A stretch of DNA of 64,000 bases. Origin: Fusobacteriaceae bacterium (GTDB taxonomy: Bacteria > Fusobacteriota > Fusobacteriia > Fusobacteriales > Fusobacteriaceae). The stretch spans positions 104,713 to 168,712 of the forward strand of contig JAISTB010000005.1 in the NCBI GenBank assembly GCA_031272775.1, written 5' to 3'. The number at the start of each line of letters is the position of its first letter. The stretch's first letter is position 1. Shown here piece by piece: positions 57,809 through 64,000 of the stretch. The notes beneath the pieces are model-generated. The model ran no database searches and was not told where the DNA came from. It worked only from the letters and a program-made list of their open reading frames with translations. The position numbers and the translations under genes were made by a program.

Positions 57809-58837
57809 GTGATTATTTTGGGCATTGAAACATCCTGCGATGAAACATCCATCGCGGTCGTAAAGGACGGCAGAGAAGTCCTGTCGAATATTATTTCCTC
57901 CCAGGTGGACATCCACCGGGAATACGGCGGGGTAGTTCCGGAAATCGCCTCCCGCCACCATATCCGGAATATCCCGTCCATTCTGGACGAGGCTCTGACG
58001 CAGGCTGGCGTTACGCTCAACGACGTGGACTACATTGCGGTGACCTACGCGCCGGGCTTGATCGGAGCGCTGCTCGTTGGGGTATCATTCGCCAAGGGCC
58101 TGGCTCTCGGGAAAAATATCCCGATCATTCCGGTCCATCATCTGAAAGGACATATTTTCGCAAACTTCATTGAGCAGGACGTCCCGCTCCCCTGCCTGGC
58201 CCTCGTGGTCTCGGGAGGGCACACGAATCTTGTCCTGATCGATGAAAATTATGAATTTACCAATGTCGGCGGAACCCTTGACGACGCGGTGGGGGAATCC
58301 CTCGACAAAGTCGCCCGGATTCTCGATCTCGGCTATCCCGGCGGCCCCGTCATCGACAAGCTTTATTACCAAGGGGTCCGAAACTTCCTTACATTGCCGG
58401 ATCCGCGGGTCGGAAAGTATGAATTCAGCTTTTCCGGTCTGAAGACGGCCGTCATCAATTATGTCAACAGCTCGAACATGAAGGGGACCTCCTTCCGGAA
58501 AGAAGACATCGCGGCGTCCTATCTCGGCAAAGTCGTCGATATCCTCGTCAGAAAGACCATCGCCTGCGCGCGGGAGCACAATGTGCGCGGCATCCTGATC
58601 GCCGGCGGCGTCGCGGCCAATTCCCTGCTCCGGAGCGAGCTCCGGGAAAAGGCCGAAGCGCTGAATATACCGGTATTTTACCCCGCCATAAGGCTCTGCA
58701 TGGACAACGCGGCCATGATCGCGGCCGCGGCCTGGTACAAGCTTTCCAATTTGCGGAAAGAGGAAAGGCACAAAATTTTCGCCGGAAATGACCTGAACGG
58801 GGTCGCCGCCCTCGAGATCGAGGAGGATCTCTATTAG
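57809..58837 (+). CDS. tsaD: tRNA N6-threonylcarbamoyladenosine synthase subunit TsaD
   Basis: A 342-residue ASKHA-fold protein. ILGIETSCDETSIAVV starts the N-terminal phosphate loop, PEIASRHHI holds the metal-binding His pair, SGGHTNLVL and FSFSGLKTAV are diagnostic, and IAGGVAANSLLR binds nucleotide. It transfers threonylcarbamoyl to A37 of ANN-decoding tRNAs with TsaB and TsaE. The start is GTG 57809 with AAAGAGGTG upstream, which fits the family N-terminus. A GTG at 57761 overlapping plsC has no SD. Confidence 0.96.
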   Translation: MIILGIETSCDETSIAVVKDGREVLSNIISSQVDIHREYGGVVPEIASRHHIRNIPSILDEALTQAGVTLNDVDYIAVTYAPGLIGALLVGVSFAKGLALGKNIPIIPVHHLKGHIFANFIEQDVPLPCLALVVSGGHTNLVLIDENYEFTNVGGTLDDAVGESLDKVARILDLGYPGGPVIDKLYYQGVRNFLTLPDPRVGKYEFSFSGLKTAVINYVNSSNMKGTSFRKEDIAASYLGKVVDILVRKTIACAREHNVRGILIAGGVAANSLLRSELREKAEALNIPVFYPAIRLCMDNAAMIAAAAWYKLSNLRKEERHKIFAGNDLNGVAALEIEEDLY

Positions 58838-58839
58838 GG

Positions 58840-59093
58840 ACCGCAGAAAAAAGGGCCAATTTTTCTTGACCGGCTCCCAACAGTTTGATCTCATGGAAAA
58901 TGTCAGCGAGTCGCTGGCGGGAAGAATCGGGATGTTGGCGTCAGCCAACCGACCGCGCAACGTTGGCTTTCGATTCTCGCGGCGTCCAATCTCGTGTATT
59001 TGCTGAAATCTTATCACAACAATCTGACGAAACGGGCCGTCAAGATTCCCAAACTCTATTTTCTTGATACCGGTACATTATTTATAAGAAGGA
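58840..59093 (+). pseudogene. AAA_14/DUF4143 ATPase remnant with internal deletion
   Basis: Two frames hold pieces of the same kind of protein. The first reads DRRKKGQFFLTGSQQFDLME then NVSESLAGRIG, the end of the AAA_14 ATPase core. The second, in another frame from about 58930, reads DVGVSQPTAQRWLSILAASN then LVYLLKSYHNNLTKRAVKIP and LYFLDTG, the DUF4143 part. The middle, the N-terminal Walker A region and the C-terminus are missing. It starts two bases after the tsaD stop. The rest of 59094-59463 holds only the promoter and leader of the TPS locus. Confidence 0.85.
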
Positions 59094-59207
59094 TTGCGCC
59101 AAAGCTTGCACGGGCCGCGGCGCTTTTTTATTTGAGCGCCTTTTGGCGCTTCTCCGGCCACTTTTATTGTACCTCCTACAAATTTAAAACAATTTTAGAA
59201 TATTTTC

Positions 59208-59236
59208 TTGCTTTTTCTTTGAAAATATGCTATAAT
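59208..59236 (+). promoter_or_regulatory. Promoter of the two-partner secretion locus
   Basis: TTGCTT (59208-59213), 17-base spacer, TATAAT (59231-59236), giving a leader of about 220 bases. Confidence 0.65.
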
Positions 59237-59287
59237 TCTGTCACAGACTTATGACAAATTACATTCGCATAAAATCTGGTTTGAAGT

Positions 59288-59326
59288 AAAAAGTCAGAAT
59301 CGAAATCCGTCCTGATTTTTTGTTTT
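59288..59326 (+). promoter_or_regulatory. Terminator-like hairpin in the long TPS leader
   Basis: AAAAAGTCAG pairs with CTGATTTTT (one bulged G), followed by GTTTTT. It lies about 140 bases before the tpsB ATG and could end transcription early. Confidence 0.4.
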
Positions 59327-59463
59327 TGCGGGTCAGAAGGCGGAACAATAGTAAAAAGGATATTACACGCGCAAAAGAATATTGCGTATAGAAACACTGG
59401 GCGTTAAGGTTAATTTTTGGAAGAAAAACGCACCTATTTCAGAGGTCAAACAGAGGAGAAATA

Positions 59464-61161
59464 ATGACAAATTCGACAAAAAATAGAGCTGAATCCCGCA
59501 CAAATGCCGAAATTTCAAGGAATTTCCGGGCATACCTCACCCTGTCGGCGTTCTTGCTCGCAGGCGTAATTTCCAGGGCGGCCGCATTGCCCCTGCCCCC
59601 GGCCGAAGCCTCGGCCGGCGTGCTCCTCAATCAAACGACGGAAGCATTGCGGGAACGGGAAATCAGGCAGGAATTGCGGGAAGAAAAAAAACGGGACCGG
59701 AAAGGCATCGAAGCCCCGGAAATCAAAAAAATGCGTGATGAAGGCGGAAACTCCTTCACGTTTTTGTTGCGGGAACTGAAAATTACAACCTCGGAAGTGC
59801 TGGGGTCCGCCGAACTTGACCGGATCAAAAAAGACTATGTCGGAAAGAACGTAACGGTCGGCGATCTCTATGAGGCGGTCAACAGAATCAACGCCCTTTA
59901 CGCGGAAAAAGGCTATATCGTCTGCAGGGCCTTCCTGCCGCCCCAGGAAATAGACGGCGGCGTCGTGAGTATCCTCCTCGTTGAAGGAAAGACCGCCGAT
60001 ATCGCGATTGAAGGGAACAAGACGACAAAAGCCGGCTATATCCTCGACAGAATAGATCTGGTCAAAGGCCTTGTCTCCAATCTGGGAGAACTCAACAAAA
60101 GTCTCCTGCGCTTCAACGGAACAAACGATATCCAGACGCGCATCCAGCTAAAAGCGGGTAAGGCCTTCGGAACGACGGATTACCTCCTGACCGTGACAGA
60201 ACCGAAACATCACCAATTCGTGGTTTTCGCGGACAATCAAGGTTCGGAGTCCAGCGGAGAATACCGGGCGGGCGTCGGTTACACGAACACAAGCCTTTTC
60301 GGCTTCCGGGATCAATTTTCCCTGACGGGCGTCTGGACCGGCGGAACGCGCTCCGGAGGGCTTTCCTACAGTTATCCGATCACGAGAAAAGGAGCGCGTA
60401 TCGGCGCGCATTTTTCCCTCAACAGCGTGGAAATCATCAAAGGCGATCTGAAGGACGTCGACGTCAAGGGCAATTCCTACAGCTACGGCCTCAACATCAG
60501 TCATCCCTTTCTTGTCGGCGAAAAATGGAAGATCGATGGGGCGCTCGAATGGGCGCGGCAAAAGATCAAAACCGACATCATGACCTACGAGTGGGTCAAT
60601 GACGACGTCACGCATTACGAGGCTTCGCTGACCATCAAGCGCTACGGAACGAAAAGCCTGTGGTATATGCGCCACGGATTAACTCACGGGAGCTGGAAAG
60701 CCCTGTCCCAGACAAGCAAAAACTATTTGAAATATGAGCTTTTCTCAATCTGGCAGCGGGTTTTCGCCAAAAACAAGACGCTCAGCGTGAAAGTAAACGG
60801 ACAATGGGCCTTTGCGGATTATCTGCCGAGCTCCGACCAGTTCTACATCGGCGGAGCGGCCAGCGTCAGAGGCTACGCGGAAAACCTGATGGGCGCCGAC
60901 AGCGGAATTTCCGCCAATGTCGAGTACGCGATCCCGCTGGGGAAGCGGGCGGAAATTTTCGCCTTCGTTGACGGCGGACTCACCCACGGCAAAAACGCCT
61001 GGGACGACAACAAGATCGCGGGCGCCGGACTGGGCGTAAAGCTCACCTTGCCGAAGGGGGCGCAGCTTTCCCTGTCTTACGGGATTCCGCTGATCAAAGA
61101 GATCAATAACGCCAAGGTCGATTCGGGGAGGCTTTACTTCACGGCCGGCTACAGATTTTAA
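59464..61161 (+). CDS. TpsB outer-membrane transporter (ShlB/FhaC/HecB family, LktB-like)
   Basis: A 565-residue protein. A long N-terminal region includes a signal sequence (LTLSAFLLAGVISRAAA, about 26-42) and a charged helix (LREREIRQELREEKKRDRKG). POTRA domains follow (about 90-240; GDLYEAVNRINALYAEKGYIV, ILLVEGKTADIAIEGN), then a 16-strand barrel. The conserved L6 motif VRGYAEN is present at about 463, and the C-terminus ends with Phe (TAGYRF) as expected for Bam recognition. It should export the exoprotein encoded next. AGAGGAG precedes the ATG. Confidence 0.93.
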   Translation: MTNSTKNRAESRTNAEISRNFRAYLTLSAFLLAGVISRAAALPLPPAEASAGVLLNQTTEALREREIRQELREEKKRDRKGIEAPEIKKMRDEGGNSFTFLLRELKITTSEVLGSAELDRIKKDYVGKNVTVGDLYEAVNRINALYAEKGYIVCRAFLPPQEIDGGVVSILLVEGKTADIAIEGNKTTKAGYILDRIDLVKGLVSNLGELNKSLLRFNGTNDIQTRIQLKAGKAFGTTDYLLTVTEPKHHQFVVFADNQGSESSGEYRAGVGYTNTSLFGFRDQFSLTGVWTGGTRSGGLSYSYPITRKGARIGAHFSLNSVEIIKGDLKDVDVKGNSYSYGLNISHPFLVGEKWKIDGALEWARQKIKTDIMTYEWVNDDVTHYEASLTIKRYGTKSLWYMRHGLTHGSWKALSQTSKNYLKYELFSIWQRVFAKNKTLSVKVNGQWAFADYLPSSDQFYIGGAASVRGYAENLMGADSGISANVEYAIPLGKRAEIFAFVDGGLTHGKNAWDDNKIAGAGLGVKLTLPKGAQLSLSYGIPLIKEINNAKVDSGRLYFTAGYRF

Positions 61162-61235
61162 AAGACGGAAAACAGAGCGTAAGAGCTTAGGGGATAACTT
61201 GGATACTTGCGGGACACAGCTTGCGGAGGTGCAAA

Positions 61236-64000
61236 ATGGACAAAACAGTCTTGAAACAAACGGAAAAATGTCTGAAACGATGGATTAAAGAAAAACATAT
61301 CGGTTTTACCACGGCGCTGCTGGTGGGATTTTTGATTTCGGGGGAAATTGTGGTGGGCGCGTCGGAAATTCAAAGAACCGGCGACGAAACCAAATTAAGC
61401 CCCACGGACAGCCGATTTGAGATTTACGCGGAAAAAGTCAACGGGGAGAATGCTTTCAACCGCTTCGGGAAATTCAGTCTCGGAGAAAATGAAATCGCCA
61501 ACCTGTACTTTAAAGAGGGCGCCGATAAGCCTGAAGCAAGCAATCTCTTTAATTTTGTACGGGAAAAAATCAGCGTCGACGGGACCGTAAACGCCGTCAG
61601 AGACGGAAAAATCGGCGGGAATTTGTATTTCCTTTCGCCGGAAGGCATGATTATCGGGACAAAGGGCGTCGTTAATACGGGCTCTTTTTATATGATCACT
61701 CCCGAAGGCGACAAATTCGACGCCGCCATGGCTAACGCGCAGAACGGGACCCTTTCAAGCGGCATTGTCCCCGACAGCGCGGGAAACGTGAATATCCCGC
61801 TTAATCCCGAAGGAACGATCACCGTTCGGGGAAAAATTTTCGCCACGGACGACATCTCCCTGCACGCGGCCAAAATCACCATAGGCGACAGCAGCGATAC
61901 CTTCGAAACGGCGACCTCCGGTACAAATAAAGGCAAGCGGACGAACAAGACCGCCGTTCTCAAAACGGGCGTCACGAATTTCGGAAGCGTAGACGGCTTC
62001 GGCAATGTCGTCAATATAGCGGATATCGCGTCGAGCGGCCTCGAAACGGGAGCCCTTACGGCAACCCGAACGCCGGGCAAAGGAAATATCACTCTGGCGG
62101 CCCGGGCCGTAAAAGCAAAATCTACGCAAATAGTCGATGATATCGTCAATGACGGGAATTTCGGCAATGTGGATGAGCTCATCCGCCACGAGATCAAGGC
62201 GGAAGTGGACAGCTACGGCACGCTGGACGCGGCGGGAAACGTCAACATTTCCGCAATAGCCACAAACGGCGACTATTTGAAGACGGAACTGGGCAGAGAA
62301 CTCTACGATACGGAATATTCCATCGCCGACGTCAAGGCCTCAGTCAATATCCATGACGGATCCATCGACGGCGAAGACGTCGACATTTCCGCAAGAGCGG
62401 TCAACTTCTACGATACGCCAGATTCGGTAAAATGGGGCAGCTTCGCGGTAACGAATCTCCTGGGATCCACAACGCCCTTTAATTTCGGCGGGGCTCTGGC
62501 CCTGCTTTCGGCCGAATCCGACGTCAACGTGAAACAAAGCGTCTGGATTACGGCCCGGGAAAACCTGAAACTGGAATCCAAAAGCGATGCGTACGCCATA
62601 TTAGGCGCTTCCACGGCGCTCTTCAAAGGGAATAATTACTACCTCAAAGGGGCCAACGCCATTCCCAGCCTCGCCCTGGCCTATGTGAAAATGGATGTGG
62701 ACGCGGATCTCACGATAGAAGGAACGCTCACGGCCGCAAAAGCGCTGACCGCCGAAGCCAAAGCCTCCAACGAAATGAAAGCGGCGGCAACGGAAAGTAC
62801 CATTGCCAACGACGCGCAATTCGGCGTCGCGGTTTTGATTTCCCAAAATACAAATCACGCGAAAGTCGATGTCACTGATACCGCGAAGCTGGAGTCCGCC
62901 GGCGCAATGACCATCGAAAGCACGGCCACAAATTCCATTACTTCAGAGGCGGAAGCGAAATTGGGCGACAGCGGCGTCGCCACCGTTACCGTAAATTACT
63001 CCGAATACGAGAGCAGCGCCGACATCAATATCGCGGGAAAACTGGAAACGAAAGGAACGGCCGCGGATCTTACCGTATCGGCCGTCAACCGGACCACAGA
63101 CAATGAAATTCTGACCACGTCCACAGACGGCTTGAGCAAATTCAATCAAAAGATTAGAGGATCGGGATCAGGAGTCGGCCAGATTCTCGATACGCTCAAA
63201 TCAAAAATGAACGCCGAAAAAAGCGAGTCAAAAACAGAATTTTTGAATATGCTGAAAGCGGGCGCCGCCGTAACGGTCGTCGATCACAAAAATACCGCCG
63301 ACGTCACGATCAAAGGAAGCGCGGATCTCAAAAGCACAGGGAACCTCGAGGTATCGGCGCAAAATACCGTGGAGGACGTGCATATGGAAACGGCCAGCGA
63401 CGTCTTCACCACTCAAAAGGATGATCCAGACAAAGTCGCAGTCAGCGCCGGCGTGGCCGTGGTGGACATCGAAAATACCGCCAATGTAACGGTGGAAAAC
63501 GACGCGAAATTCAACGCCGACAAGGATATCACCCTTGAAAGCGCCGTCAATATGGAATATAGGCGCGTGGAGCGGATGGCCAAAGAATTGACCGACAGCT
63601 TCAATGCCATCGGCGACAGCGCCGAACTGTTGCCAGAAAATTTGAAATCGGAATTTGAGGGGATCAAATCCATGTTTGAATCCTTCTGGAACCAGGTTTC
63701 AGGCACAACCGACGCGCTGGTCAGCGGGGAGATTTTTGAAATCGATATTCCCGGAGAGAGCGGCGGCAAAAAAAGCGGCTCCGCCATGGAACTCTTGGGC
63801 TATATTACCGGGGAAGCCAGCGGCTTTTTCGAAAAAATCGGCGTCCAGATCGACGCCCTGACGGAAGAGAAAAGCCCCACTTATGATGATACGACGCCGA
63901 CGTTTTATATGCTGACGGCTCTCAAGGACACGCTAAGCAGAGCCACAAGCTTCGCTTCGCCGGGAAGTTACGCGAATTTCAACACAAGAAGCTCCACCGA
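61236..64000 (+). CDS. TpsA exoprotein, LktA-like filamentous adhesin/leukotoxin (3' end beyond window)
   Basis: The frame is open from ATG 61236 (SD GGAGGTG) to the window end, 921 codons without a stop. An extended signal peptide (about 1-44, with CLKRWIKEKHIGFTTALLVG) precedes a TPS domain (about 45-290). This carries RFEIYAEKVNGENAFNRFGK, NLFNFVREKISVDGTVNAV and KIGGNLYFLSPEGMIIGTKG, the pattern of Fusobacterium necrophorum LktA. The remainder is beta-helix-type sequence rich in Ala, Thr, Asn and Lys with repeated units of the ADVTIKGSADLKSTGNLEVSA kind. It would be secreted through the TpsB upstream. Toxin versus adhesin function cannot be told from sequence. Confidence 0.9.
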   Translation, partial: MDKTVLKQTEKCLKRWIKEKHIGFTTALLVGFLISGEIVVGASEIQRTGDETKLSPTDSRFEIYAEKVNGENAFNRFGKFSLGENEIANLYFKEGADKPEASNLFNFVREKISVDGTVNAVRDGKIGGNLYFLSPEGMIIGTKGVVNTGSFYMITPEGDKFDAAMANAQNGTLSSGIVPDSAGNVNIPLNPEGTITVRGKIFATDDISLHAAKITIGDSSDTFETATSGTNKGKRTNKTAVLKTGVTNFGSVDGFGNVVNIADIASSGLETGALTATRTPGKGNITLAARAVKAKSTQIVDDIVNDGNFGNVDELIRHEIKAEVDSYGTLDAAGNVNISAIATNGDYLKTELGRELYDTEYSIADVKASVNIHDGSIDGEDVDISARAVNFYDTPDSVKWGSFAVTNLLGSTTPFNFGGALALLSAESDVNVKQSVWITARENLKLESKSDAYAILGASTALFKGNNYYLKGANAIPSLALAYVKMDVDADLTIEGTLTAAKALTAEAKASNEMKAAATESTIANDAQFGVAVLISQNTNHAKVDVTDTAKLESAGAMTIESTATNSITSEAEAKLGDSGVATVTVNYSEYESSADINIAGKLETKGTAADLTVSAVNRTTDNEILTTSTDGLSKFNQKIRGSGSGVGQILDTLKSKMNAEKSESKTEFLNMLKAGAAVTVVDHKNTADVTIKGSADLKSTGNLEVSAQNTVEDVHMETASDVFTTQKDDPDKVAVSAGVAVVDIENTANVTVENDAKFNADKDITLESAVNMEYRRVERMAKELTDSFNAIGDSAELLPENLKSEFEGIKSMFESFWNQVSGTTDALVSGEIFEIDIPGESGGKKSGSAMELLGYITGEASGFFEKIGVQIDALTEEKSPTYDDTTPTFYMLTALKDTLSRATSFASPGSYANFNTRSST

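Noticed and set aside
59252..59290. A 12-codon leader ORF (MTNYIRIKSGLK) in the TPS leader
   Set aside because: There is no Shine-Dalgarno site before it and no biased amino-acid composition, so it does not support an attenuation peptide.
1..64000. CRISPR array or rRNA genes
   Set aside because: No regularly spaced direct repeats and no 16S, 23S or 5S signatures were seen on either strand.

Overview
The window is a chromosomal segment of a diderm (Gram-negative-type) anaerobe with roughly half G+C, judged by eye. The diderm call rests on three GT9 heptosyltransferases with a heptose-kinase-like protein, an OmpA-type lipid/peptidoglycan protein, and a TpsB outer-membrane transporter. Anaerobic life is indicated by a trimeric [FeFe]-hydrogenase, a PerR / superoxide reductase / rubredoxin oxygen-defence set and a fumarate-reductase-like flavoprotein. 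The terminal exoprotein resembles the leukotoxin LktA adhesins of Fusobacterium, and TmcAL, YARHG, SIMPL, RicT, KdgT and AbgT genes also fit Fusobacteriota. The G+C level is, however, far above that of ordinary fusobacteria, so the assignment is an inference. Shine-Dalgarno sites and TTGACA/TATAAT promoters with 17-nt spacers are unusually clear throughout.

Layout. 1-6 kb (mostly minus): a GPH sugar transporter (cut by the window edge), tmcAL, tRNA-Glu(CTC), a CoA-transferase, rpsT, an aminotransferase and an amino-acid binding protein preceded by what looks like a complete arginine attenuator. 6-12 kb (plus): an AbgT transporter with two paralogous M20 amidohydrolases, then glycerate kinase. 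11.7-20.6 kb: YARHG protein, cobS, radC, ricT, a tRNA-methyltransferase-like gene, iron-dependent alcohol dehydrogenase, acetyltransferase, a minimal CPBP protease, NUDIX and MATE. 20.9-27.6 kb: an AAA/PD-(D/E)XK protein, flavodoxin-type and LUD proteins, and a fumarate-reductase-like protein that fuses FMN-binding, FAD and OmpA domains, then a SIMPL protein. 27.7-32.2 kb: mntP, rpsF-rpsR, kdgT, an OmpA protein and a polysaccharide deacetylase.

32.2-46.1 kb is almost entirely minus strand: hydCBA hydrogenase, murA-rlmB-leuS, and a complete branched-chain amino-acid ABC operon (livK-H-M-G-F). 46.2-47.9 kb is a small decayed island: an IS3-family remnant, an intact HigBA-type toxin-antitoxin pair with a palindromic operator, and a frameshifted VapC remnant. 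47.9-51.6 kb carries mgtE, truA and the perR-SOR-rubredoxin group.

51.7-58.8 kb is one long plus-strand run: lipopolysaccharide core genes that pass without a gap into recA-recX-plsC-tsaD. After a decayed DUF4143-type ATPase comes a two-partner secretion locus: a TpsB transporter and the first 921 codons of a large LktA-like TpsA exoprotein that runs off the right edge. No rRNA, CRISPR array, intact transposase or prophage was seen.
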